This document shows, piece after piece, positions 22,069 to 32,665 of a stretch of DNA of 64,000 nucleotides. Source of the DNA: Microbotryomycetes sp. JL201 (Eukaryota; Basidiomycota; Microbotryomycetes); assembly GCA_033819885.1 (NCBI GenBank), contig JAQYUZ010000044.1, positions 83,828 through 147,827 on the forward strand, written 5' to 3'. Below the pieces are notes generated by a model. That model saw only the letters and a list, made by a program, of their open reading frames with translations. It searched no databases and had not been told where the DNA came from. The position numbers were made by a program, and so were the translations under genes. Position 1 is the stretch's first letter; the number at the start of each line of letters is the position of its first letter.

Positions 22069-24864
22069 CTATCTCGCGACGGCAATCGTGTCCAAATTCC
22101 ATGGTCCGACCTTTGAATCCGTTCCCTTGTCTTCGTCGTCATCGTCTTCTTCCGAATCAGTTGTAGTTTGGCTCGGTTCCTGAGTCTCATCGATTGCGTC
22201 GAACGGTGTCGCGAACGGATTGATTGCGTGCATGGCAGGCCTATTAGACTGATCGAATCTTGTGTTTGTTTGAAAGGAGAAAGGTACTGCAGGTTGAGAC
22301 ATGTCGAGATGTGGCAGTGACGTTGAACTGATGTATTCCGGAGGAGAAATATATTGACGCTGAATTGAGGAAAAAAGTTTTGGGACAGAACTTGCGTTAC
22401 GTGTTGAAGGGCGTTGCAAAGTTGAATCGAGATTTTGATCGGGTTTGTGAGGTTTGTCAAAGGAGATGACGTCGAAACACGTGGCGTTGGTCGGTCGAGG
22501 CGAGTCGATCCGTTCGAATGAAGACTCGTGCTTGAGCTCTTTGCTTCTCTTGCACAAAGCTCGAGCTTTTGAGAACGTCAGCGCTATCTTGCGCGTCCAC
22601 GATGTTGCATCATTATCCGTCTCGTTGTTTGTAGCTACCGACTTTTCAAACTCGCCAGCCAAACGCAATGGTTTGAGAGGGTTTGAATTTTTCTCTGATT
22701 CTCGTCCACGATTTTTCCCGTCTCTGAAGATGTCCCAAAAAACGACCACCACTGCTTCAATGACCAAAACGATCCACAAAGCGATCGAGATCGCGAATCC
22801 TACGCGAGCTTGTTCAAGGTTTCGTATCCAAGTTCGAATCATCTTGTCGACTAGATTTTCGGTGGAAACAGACGAGTTTGATTGAGTGACGCTTTCTGAT
22901 AGGTGCGACACTCGCTCAGGAGACAAGACGAGAGACGAAGATGACGCTCGAGGCAGAGACAGGTGAAGATTGCTGTGTAGCCAGGTCAAGGCCGTTGAGA
23001 GTGCAGCTACTTTTGATCCGATCAGACACTAAGGAAAAGTAGGATCAGAAACAGCCAAAATTTTCAAACGCAACCCTGGGACTTGCATAGACCAGACCGG
23101 TAATGGGATCTTGCAAGACCGTGCCATTGAATACGTCGCTGATTTGGTTCTGGACGGCAAGAACACCACTTGGTTGGTTGCCTTGACGAGAGCTTTATAT
23201 GAAGGAACTCACAGTCAAACCAGCATAAAACTCGTTGATTGTCGAGTTGACGGCGGTAGTCCCGTTGTTGATCCAGTCAAACTGCCGAGAAGCCATCAGT
23301 CAGATGACTGATGAGAACGCACCCTCAAACGCCCTCACCAGGTCGCGATTGACAGTCGTTTCCAGAGCATGGATCCGTTTGTTCATTTCCGTCTCCCAAT
23401 CTTTAGCAGATTCAAGCATTGCGCCGTTGACGGTGTCTTGCACATTTGTCCCGAATTCACGGGCTCCCTGGTTTGCTGTCGTACGAGCGAGGTCCGTTAC
23501 AGGGCCGTTCAAAACCCGAATCTGTATCTGAACGGCCAAGAGTCCTACGATACCGAAAGCGAGCAAAGCCAACCCTGTAGTGTTTGAAATGTACAGCAAG
23601 AACCAAGTCAGGCGAGATCTTGTTCTTTGACGTTGTTGGTTGTCCAAAGCTGAAGCTGGGTACAACTTGTGAGTCAGAGAGGTAAGGATTGGATTTGACA
23701 GAGAAGAGTGGTGCGTGACGAGTCGAATAGTGCTCAGCGTCTCGCTCGGCGGAGACAACGGGGACAGAGACGAGAGCCAAGAGGACTTGACTAGCGAAAC
23801 AGTCGACAGAAAAGCCTTGTTTCGTCGGTGAGCCATAAAGACTGTGACGAGGACGAGGACAAGCGCGGCGAGACTGACGACAGCCATTGAAATTTTGATG
23901 ACGCGAGACACGTCGTGCGCCACTTGATCAAGCCAAGAAGTGTCGAGTCGAGTGCACAGCTCCACAGACTGTCGATCAGGAACCGGTAGCTTGTCGATAT
24001 CGAGAGAAGCATTGCGGAGCGTGGCGTTGACAGAGGCGCGCAAATCGTTCACGGGCGCAGAAATGAAAGTGTCGATCGTAGCCTTCAGCTCTTCTAGGGT
24101 CGGAATCGAGTTATTGAGCGACTCAAGACCGTCAATGATAGAGTGCGGCAGAGTAACGTTTTCGAGCGCAGCCAAGTCTGGCACATCTATCTGAGGGATG
24201 TCGAAATCAACCCTGCGCGCCGAGCACGACTGTCAGTGCAGTCTACTACTCGTATCAATGTAGCGCACCCTGGAATGCGCTCGATCAAGCCGAGAGTCGA
24301 GTCCAATCCCGAATTGATGCCTTGGACGGCATCTTGCAAGCCTGATCTGACGCCTTGAAAAGCGCGAGTCACAAAATCGTCCACTTCCTGAGCAGCTTGT
24401 ATCAACAATGTCAACGAGCCGTGCACGGCCAGGTCCATCAAGCACAGGAACAAGCTTTTGTAAACGTCGATTGCAAAACTGTGACGCCGCGTGTGAGCTG
24501 ACTTGTGACCATGGCCAACAAGTAACTGTACGCACAGAACGATTTGGGTGATTGCGACGAGTACGAGGTCAATGACTGTTGCCGCTCCCGAGATTGCATG
24601 GTCGACTGCCTTGGAATTGATTTCGTTGAGACTGTCTGCCATGAAATGTGGCAACGACACGACAACATTTGCGGCTTGTTCTGTACCCCGACAGGCGGCT
24701 TCGAGTGATAGTTTGGCATCCTCAGTGGCGGGCTTGATTGATGTCAAGACAAAGGCGAGCGAGACAAAGACGAGTAACAATGACAAGAGAGGTTGAGACA
24801 GCCAACTTTGAGACAAGATGGCGCGTGGACCCAAATACGGCTCAAGGTGTTGCGAGTCGTGCAT
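22069..24864 (-). CDS. PRM1: Plasma-membrane fusion protein PRM1
   Basis: Prm1 helps merge plasma membranes of mating fungal cells. Exons 24864-24269, 24212-23339, 23281-23213, 23149-23087 and 23028-22069 join to about 853 residues. Seen: EPYLGPRAILSQSWLSQPLL before the first membrane segment, further membrane segments near 24560-24490, 23910-23840 and 23600-23530, the late CLIGSKVAALSTALTWLHSN, which matches the conserved Prm1 C-terminal ectodomain, and a last membrane segment (VGFAISIALWIVLVIEAVVV). The tail is a long Ser-rich cytoplasmic region. N-glycosylation sites are frequent in the ectodomains. The last intron fits a GC donor (TAT|GCAAGT, 23086); a GT donor nine codons' worth or less downstream would also keep frame. 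The ATG chosen gives a short N-terminus; an extra 5' exon is possible. Confidence 0.9.
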
Positions 24865-25271
24865 GAAGACTGGTCCGATGGACCTGAGGAGAGAACGAGA
24901 GCAGAGCATGTGCCAGAGGCGAGACAAAGGCTCAAGAACGGTGTCTGTGCGCGCCCGTTGTGGCGGGCCGTGCTCAGGAACAATGGGCGGTCAGTACTGC
25001 TGTTGCCTTCAACGCCAGCTCGTACGGCGGAGAGATAAACACTACCCATTGAAAGGCTCTTGCTCGCTGCTTTCCCCTTGTCGCATACAGATTTTCGCCG
25101 GATAATGTCAAGATTTTCTGATCTATGGTCACGTTGCTCGCCTTTGCCTCATGTGCTTCTTGTTTGGACAGAACGAGTTTCAAGAAACGTACAAGGTGCT
25201 CAACATTAGTGGAGCGGCAAACACATCTCCACGCTCGTCCACACCGCGTCTTCATCGACACTACAGCAGAA
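24865..25271. promoter_or_regulatory. Divergent promoter, PRM1 / hydroxyacid dehydrogenase
   Basis: About 400 bp between two divergent starts. Open frames cross it but show no motifs. No clear TATA or pheromone-response element is visible. Confidence 0.4.
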
Positions 25272-26610
25272 ATGCCTCGCCGTACAAAGGTGGTCGTGAC
25301 TCGTCCGCTGCCCCACTTGGGCTCTGTCGAGCTACAGAATGCCGCCGACCGCGAGTTTGTGTTGCTCGTGCAGCAAGACCGAGACGAACCAGCAGACAGG
25401 ACATGGTTGCTCGACCAACTGAGACGGGGAGATGTTGCTGGGATCGTGTGCATGCTCGGTGACAAGGTACGTGGTCGTTCAAGACTCGTCTCTAAGCGGA
25501 GAAGCGGCCCGAGCGGGCCGTTATACCGCACAACGAGCTGCATCGGGCTTTCTCGCACTGACACGCCGACTCTACATTGCTCAAAACCGATGCCGTCGAG
25601 GGTAGATTGACGAGCAAGTACTCGAAGCGGCTGGGCCTTCGCTCAAGGTTGTTTCGACCATGTCAGCCGGTTTCGATCACATTGACACCCAAGCTCTGAA
25701 AGCGCGCAATATCACACTTGGCACAACACCTGATGCTTTGACGGATGCAACGGCCGACGTCGGGGCGATGCTCACGCTCATGGCCAGTCGCCGGGCGGGC
25801 GAGGCGAGTGGCGACGATTGACACTTGTTTGGACTGGGCGTTCAGTTCTGACGAAACAATCATGGACAGGCCATGCGCGCTGTCGTTGACGGCAAGTGGC
25901 CGAGTATGCCGTGGGCTCCTCTGCTATTGTGCGGGACGGGACTGCAAGGTGTGAGTTGGCAAGTCTTCTAGACTCGCACAAATGCAAGTCAATCTGACGG
26001 TGACGCAATCCTCTGCATATGTCTGTGTAAGCGCACAGTTGGCGTTCTCGGTTTTGGCAAGATAGGACAGCTCACGCTCAAGCGATTGCTCGGATTTGGC
26101 CTGGGTCGCGCCCTGTATCTTACGTCCCGGCCCGGCTCACGCCCAAGTGTCGATCACTTCAACCTATTGGGGAACAAATCCAAAGACGAGGTGCCGATCG
26201 AGCCTGCCATGTCTCTCCAACATCTCGCACAAGAATCCGATTTCGTCATCGTCTGTTGCGCGTTGACGAGCCAAACCCGTCACGTCGTCTCTGACCAGTT
26301 CTTGTCGTGGATGAAACCGACCGCGTACTTGATCAACACAGCGCGTGGCCCGATCGTCGACTCGGAAGCTCTCGTCACAGCCGTTCAGAACGGAAAGATT
26401 GCAGGCGCTGGATTGGACGTGGTTGAGGGTGAGCCAGACGTGCCGGCTGACCACAGTCTCGTCAAGCAACACAAAATTGTTGTGCTGCCTCACATTGGGA
26501 GTGCGACGTACGAGACGCGTAACGAGATGGCGAGACAGGCGGCGGTCAATTGCTTGGCCGGAATTGGGGTAGATGGTTATAACTGGGTCAATAAAGTCTC
26601 ATTGCAATAG
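25272..26610 (+). CDS. D-2-hydroxyacid dehydrogenase (glyoxylate/hydroxypyruvate reductase type)
   Basis: NAD(P)H-dependent reduction of 2-oxo acids such as glyoxylate or hydroxypyruvate. Exons 25272-25466, 25606-25803, 25870-25950 and 26032-26610 join in phase to 350 residues, the normal length. Seen: the N-terminal catalytic part with STMSAGFDHIDTQALKARNI, the nucleotide-binding GRTVGVLGFGKIGQLTLKRL, the catalytic Arg in LINTARGPIVD, the Glu in GLDVVEGEP and the His in VLPHIGSATYETR. Intron 2 has a GC donor (GAG|GCGAGT); the only GT nearby gives the wrong phase. The resulting GEAMRAVVDGKWP is typical. GRHPR-like is the best guess; substrate choice cannot be read. Confidence 0.9.
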
Positions 26611-27179
26611 ATAGTCAACACAGCGAAGAATTTCACATCGTTGTCTGTGGCACGCACATCTGCACTCTGCCGCGGATTCGGGTGAATGAAAAGAAAAAGA
26701 GAAAAGCTTGATTGCCGAGGATCTTGCAGTGTCTTGAAAGTGTTACGTGCATCTTGGCACGACCGTCGTGCTGTAGCCAATTTTAGCCACGTGGTCGATC
26801 ATCTAACGCGCAGCACACTTGGACGCCCGTCTGCGAGTCGGGGCGCTGCAGAACACACTCGAGTGCTCTCTGTCAAGGCTGTCGTCTTTCTTTCTTCGAG
26901 CAGGAGCCCACACTGGTCTGTGCGCGGTAACTGCTGCGCCTCGTGTGACCTACACGCACACGTCGAACGAAAGATCGCCGCGCAGTATCGTTCTGCTGCG
27001 ACGCCATCGACTCGGCACTGCTGGCCAGTGCCCTTGCCCTTGCAAGCCCTTCTTCGTCCGATTGATCACCAGCTTGCGCGCCCGCCGGTGCTTGCACGCG
27101 TGCTCAGCTGTTGCACGGCGCCGCGCAGTCGGTTGCACAGCACAAAGGCAAGGCAAGGCGATACGCTTGACGTACAGCA
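26611..27179. other. Intergenic, upstream of MNN2-like gene
   Basis: 569 bp with long but overlapping open frames (26686-27471 and 26819-27355), low-information and rich in Arg/Cys/Ser. They look like chance frames in GC-rich promoter DNA. No gene is supported. Confidence 0.45.
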
Positions 27180-29713
27180 ATGTCGCCGCACACAAGCGTG
27201 TCTGTGCCTCTGCTCAAGGACGTGTCACCGCCTGGATCGTCGTCATCGTTCAACACGCCGCCGCTGTCTGCTACGCTCGGTTTGCCTGCATCGTCATCAA
27301 GGCGCACCCACACAACTATGGCAGCACGCGCCAAGCAAATGTCTCGCAATTGTAGTCATGTGCTACTGCAGCGCAGACTCGCGTGGCCTGTACTCGTCAT
27401 CGCGCTCGCATTCGTTGGAATCGCGAGCATGCACGCGTCAACGTCATCGTCATCGTCAAAAAGCAGACTAGATGTACATTCACTCGTCAAATACCTCAAG
27501 TCTCACCGCCTTACGTTCGCACCCATTACGGCGACGGAAGGAACAATGTTGGCAGGCAACGCCACCCAAGACCAACAGCTGATCGCCACCTTGCGCGCCG
27601 CCGGTTGGTTCATCTCGGCCAATGAAACGGATTGGCAACGAGCGAGCGAACCTTTGAAAGCGGACGCCACGTTTGACGAGAGGTTGGCGGCATGGAGAAG
27701 CGCACCGCGCAACGAACCGAGCGACTGGGTCGCCAGGAACCTCAGGGTCAGTCGGACTCCATGCCATGTCTGCGCTCAGTTACAAGCACAAGCTCATCTC
27801 CTTCCGTCTCATTGGACGCTGCCAAAAAACAAACACCAGACATGCCCCGAATACAGAATCAAACCGAACCAAAACTCTCAAATGCTCGACAAGAGTCACA
27901 TGTTGTGGGCGTCAATGAACTCGACACAATTGTTTGGTCTCAGGGACGAGATGATTGCATACTTGCGCAACGTGTCTGATGCAGGCAAGCTCGACAAACA
28001 ACATTGGGGTCAAGGTCGCGGGCTCGTATTTACAGCAGGCAACGCCGTCAGTCACGCGAGCCACCTCCGAGACAAACTTGTTGACTCGATCATTGCATTT
28101 TCTCGGATTGTCATGAACAGGACACATTCTCTCGCGTCAAGCTGACGCTGAAGCTGCTCAGAAAACATCTCAAGACGGACTTGCCAGCCGAAATCTTTTC
28201 ATTTCCGGGAGAGAAACCAGACGATGACGTGCGAAAAGAACTACAAGAGCTAGGCGCGACTCTAAAGACGGTTGACGAGGCCTACAGAGACCAGGGTCGA
28301 CGCAAGAATTACCACATCAAAAGCGTGAGGAGTATTGCGGCGTGTCGACGGGAGACTAGGTTTTGGTCATCTGACAGCTCACTTTCCTTCTTGTCGGTAG
28401 ACGGCCATTATCAGGTCTTCGTTCCGCGAAGTCTTGTACCTTGATTCGGACAACATGCCAGCGGCGAGCCTTGCGCCTTTGGACGGCGTCAAACTCAAAG
28501 ACGACAAGGGTCGCACGGTCACGCACATCTCTCAAGCCAACACGACTGAGCAATGGGGCGACCCGACAGGCTTGTGGGAGAGTAAAGCGTATAAACGTCT
28601 TGGTGTCATGTTTTGGCCGGATTACTGGCGCACGTCAGCCGATAATCCAATCTGGGCCATGATAGGAGTGCCTTGTCGAGACGAATGGGAGCAAGAGGCT
28701 GGCCAGATTTTGATCGACAAATCGAGGCATTTAGACGCCTTGCTATTATCGGAATGGATGATGGATTCGTCGAGATTCAACTTTTGGTTCAACTTTAGCG
28801 ATGTGAGTTGGTCGATAGCTGAGCCGTTTCTTCCCGACAATCCGTTCTCATGTTTCTCCTTGCTGTCCTTTCGTATTCCACCAGGGCGACAAAGACATGT
28901 TTCGATTTGCTTTCCTGGCGTTGCGCAAGAGATGGGGTCTGCCAGGACGATATGTCGGAGTCGGGGCCTTGCCTCGCAACTCGATGACTGGGTTCTGTGG
29001 GTGAGTATCAGTTAAGAGATCCGATTTGAGATTCCTGTGCTGACTCGTGTGCCTCCCTAAGTCATACAATGCTCCAACATGACCATCTCGGTCGCCCGCT
29101 GTTTGTGCACGCCAATTTGCTCAAACAAATTCCGTCTGGTATCGGGCCAGGTCAGTCTTTATTCTGCTCCTGATCGGAGTAGCGCGTTCTAATATTCTTT
29201 CCGCTTCTCGAAGGCTACGCGTGGGGCCGTACGCGATCGTTCAGGCTCACTCCGGCTTCATCGACCTTGCCGCCGTTCGAGTCTCGGAACATGCCTGAAG
29301 AGCTGATTGATCACGACGTTGATGCGGACATGCTCGCCAACGCTCAGAATGACGGGCGAGCGATCAACCCGGTTGCGCCACCAGCCGTCCGACGTCGTGC
29401 CGTTATCGAAAAAGGTCTGAGACCATTCTTCCATGGCGGTTGGGTGTCGGCTTTATGTATCGATGTCCGATGGGAAGATCCTCGCACTGAAGACGAGATC
29501 AGGTGGGCGAGACAAGCGGCCATGAGCGCCATGGTCAAACCTCCTTCAAACGTCGATGAAGTCGACGTCAGTTACACCGTCTCTACGGACGGCGTGGAAA
29601 TGAAGTTTGAAGACCCGCTGTCGATTGAAGATTGGTCAGGCGATGCTAGGTTGAAAGACTTTGAAAAGACGTTCTTTGACGAAGGCGGTGTGCTCAGCGC
29701 CGTTGGATTCTAA
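27180..29713 (+). CDS. MNN2-type alpha-mannosyltransferase (Golgi, type II membrane)
   Basis: Family GT71 enzymes add alpha-1,2-mannose to glycoproteins in the Golgi. Seen: a Ser/Thr-rich cytosolic N-terminus, a signal anchor (LAWPVLVIALAFVGIASMHA) at about residues 65-85 and a stem. The catalytic part follows: GRGLVFTAGNA, joined across the 28048 intron to DTFSRVKLTLKLLRKHLKTD; LPAEIFSFPGE; VLYLDSDNMPA, which carries the D-x-D-type motif; the middle segment ending in SEWMMDSSRFNFWFNFSD; and HTMLQHDHLGRPLFVHANLL. About seven introns interrupt it. An in-frame, stop-free 93-nt segment at 27747-27839 has good splice sites (AGG|GTCAGT, ACACCAG) and is probably an intron. The C-terminal 150 residues are less conserved. 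Confidence 0.87.
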
Positions 29714-30223
29714 GGAAGGTGGCGGCAAGGGAACGATCCTCGTTGACGATATAGACGTAGAATATTGAACTGCTTGTTGTTGCCTGTTAGACAAACGTTT
29801 TGGAACAGAAAAAGATACACGCACTTGTCCGAGCTTTGTCCGCCGCCCGCCCCCGGCCCGGCCTGGCCGACTGAGCGAACGAACGTGCGACTCATTAGTC
29901 GGCGCAATCCCTATGCTGGACTGTCGAGTTGAAGCCAGCGGAACAGGCTCTTTCTGTTGCTTGGTCCGCTCCGCCAACATCTCATCTGCCGCGTGATCAA
30001 CCCTCCATCAAGCCGTTGCCGCTGACAAGGAATCTGCAATCAGCTCGAACCGGACGTGAATTTGCATACAGGCGAGAAGCTCTAGCCTCTCACCCGCTCG
30101 TCTCGAGACACGAGCTACTGTGAGAGCCAACCCAGATGACTGTTCCGTGTTGCCTGCTGAAAAGACTTGGCAGAAGGGCGATACGTCACGTGACCAAAGT
30201 CTTGAGCGGCGTTGACCGTCGGC
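29714..30223. other. Intergenic, arrestin-like gene promoter
   Basis: 510 bp with a C-rich stretch near 29850 and the third exact GTCACGTGAC palindrome at 30185-30194. No gene is seen. Confidence 0.5.
30185..30194. promoter_or_regulatory. GTCACGTGAC palindrome
   Basis: Third exact copy of the 10-bp palindrome, 30 bp before the ATG of the arrestin-like gene. This places it in the 5' leader or core promoter. Confidence 0.5.
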
Positions 30224-32295
30224 ATGCACAGCGTGTCGCACCCTGCTGCACCGATGCAAGGGCATCAGAGGTCCCAGTGTTGCACGACAGTGCAAACGAC
30301 AGCTTTGGATTACCATGGCAATTCGACAAGCTCCAGTGCGGCACGACAGCTGGCCACATCTGCTCCAGTCGACCAAGCTCCGACACATACGACAGTTCAA
30401 GCCGCGACAGAGTCGCTCGTCACAGATTTGGTAAACTTGATGGCTGAGGCATTTAATCCTCCGCCACAGCAAAGACTCGCGCGATGTCGAGCAAGCGAAG
30501 AAGCTCTACTTGCTTCAGAGCAGCTTGATGTCGTCTTGTATGACGACAGTCGACGTCGTCAGACGTTTCAGATGCCGGCAGACGCTCAACGAATCCAGAC
30601 AAAGAATCTGACACTGCAAATGTACCCTTCACTTGAATCGACTGTATTCAGACCTGGAGACACGATCAGTTGCAGGTTGAGTCTCGGACATCAAGTGGCT
30701 CTGTCGTCGTTCGAGTCGATCATCGTGCGCACCGTCGGAGTTTCGTCAGTGTCCAGTCCAACAAACACTGGTCTAACCAACGGTCCTGCCTCGTCGACGA
30801 CTTTCGCCACTTCTGGCTCGGACAAACACGTATTCATGTCGATCGAGACCAGCTTGACGCCGATGACGCAAGACGTACACGTGGTTGACGCAGGACAAAG
30901 ACATGTCGATTGGAACCTCGAATTGCCTCGGTACATGACTTGCAGTTGTCGGCATGCACCACACCCTCTTCCATCAACAATGTCCAGCTCCAGTATGAGT
31001 ACAGTCTATCGTGTCGAGCTTCTTGCCAAACATAAATCAAGCGGATGGCGATCGAAAGGTGCAATAGAAAAGTGCGGTGCAGCGTTCTCTAAACACATCA
31101 CGCGCGGCTGATATACTGTCCGGGAACAGAAACGAGCAAGCCTTTATCGTTTCTGCACCTCATCCCTCACCTACACTGCCTTTACCTATCCCGGACCCGC
31201 AAGCCGTCAGCCCCATCCCCGACGGACCTTGGTTTTCAGCGCAAAGTAAGCTCACCTTTGAGCTGCAAGGTCAGTCCAGCCGAATGGTTCGACCAAAAGT
31301 GAGCTGATAGCAGAGCTCGCCCCTCGCCTCGACGTTCCTACTGATCATCCTGGCAGCTCCAATACAGAGTCACTTTGCCTGTTTCCAACAAAGTCTTGCT
31401 CGAGTGGCGCTTGACGACTCGTTTGACGCCATTCTCGTCAGACCCATCAACTGTATGTCACACCCCAATGACGATGAAACGAGTCAGAGATTGCGTGGCG
31501 TTGTCGGTCACGCGAGAAGCCGTCGTCATGCCTCGCCATGGGTTTCAAAAGCTGGACGACGTCAAGGTGCCATATACAATCAGATGCGCCGAACCAATCC
31601 GGTACGACGAGATTGACGGACGCGGAACAGAGTGGCAGTGGTCTTGCGGTGAGCAACCCGCTCGATACCGTTTGTTTCGCGTTCTCGTCTTGATTCGCTT
31701 CCGGGGCAGGAGGCGCTATCGAACTCGACTCGAGTCTGGTCAGGTCGGTTGTTCTTTGCAACGGGTTTATCAGGTAACGCCATTGGCTCAATAACCCGAC
31801 CTGAGACTCTGACGTTTCCAATGCCGCAGGTACAACTTTGCAATTGTCATCAGAGAAAAGTGGATATCGTCGCCCTTGGTAGTTACAGGTGAGTGACCAA
31901 GCAGCGGGCGCACAATTGTTTGTGCTCACTTGTCACGTTGCTGGCTTTTAGCTCGTGGCGTCAATTTCGAAAGATCGTCTCACCTCGATCTGGTCGAAAG
32001 CCGTTTACAACAGCGATCGCAGTCCATTCCAACACGAGCGAATCGGACGTCACCAACAGTACCTGTGGCCATCGCGTCAACTCCACAAGAAGCGTCGCCT
32101 CCTTACTCGCCGCGAAACCCTGTTCAAACCGGTTCGCAATCCAGATCTGCAAGTATTCTGCCTGCGGCAAATGCCCCGGTGGCCGTCGGTGTACCTGCGC
32201 TTTTGCGCGGTGCCAACGAGTCGTCCTGCAGACGAAACGAGAATGTCGAAGACGGCGAGCTTGGATTGCCTCCGCCACCATATTCGCCAGACTGA
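30224..32295 (+). CDS. Arrestin-like protein with C-terminal PY motifs
   Basis: Fungal alpha-arrestins link Rsp5-type ubiquitin ligases to plasma-membrane transporters. Seen: about 130 residues of low-complexity N-terminus, then a beta-rich arrestin-N-like stretch (LTLQMYPSLESTVFRPGDTI, SFESIIVRTVGVSS, VDAGQRHVDWNLELP, STVYRVELLAKHKSSGW). At the C-terminus are two PPxY-type sites (SPPYSPR, and LPPPPYSPD as the last residues), the ligase-binding signature. The in-phase splice 31070/31127 gives IEKNEQAFIVSAPHP. Further exons lie at about 31360-31450, 31500-31650, 31710-31780, 31830-31890 and 31953-32295; their exact joins are uncertain and I could not read a clean arrestin-C domain. The start is the first ATG after the CACGTG element. 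Confidence 0.6.
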
Positions 32296-32410
32296 CATGC
32301 GGATAAGAGATCGTCGGCGTTTGAGTAAGGAATGGGAATTGGAATTAGGGACTCGCACTGGACTTTAGATTTTTTCTGTTGGGCTTCGGCCTGTCCTAGG
32401 GATTTCCTCA

Positions 32411-32496
32411 CTCTCTATTCGTAACTCATTCGGTCGTATCAGGTTGGTTTCTGTTGCATGCTTACTCGCTATTCGTAACCCATTCGGTCGTATCAG
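32411..32496. repeat. Direct repeat, 32 bp, two copies
   Basis: Copies at 32411-32442 and 32465-32496 share CTATTCGTAACNCATTCGGT plus flanking bases, 30 of 32 identical, with a 54-bp period. They lie in the 370-bp gap between the converging arrestin-like and MFS genes, probably in 3' UTR sequence. Confidence 0.8.
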
Positions 32497-32665
32497 ATCA
32501 CTGCAACAAACTGAATCGCGACTTGGTTCAGAGATAGGAGACATTCGATTTGTTGCATCACTTCATTGACCTATATCGACACCCATATACAGAACCACAT
32601 TATCCCATTCAAACTGAGATCCGTCAGAATACGGCGAAACATTTGCACAACATTCCCTCGGATGC

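Noticed and set aside
26686-27471. 261-codon plus frame before the MNN2-like gene
   Set aside because: It overlaps the real coding frame starting at 27180 in a different phase and has no recognisable protein features.
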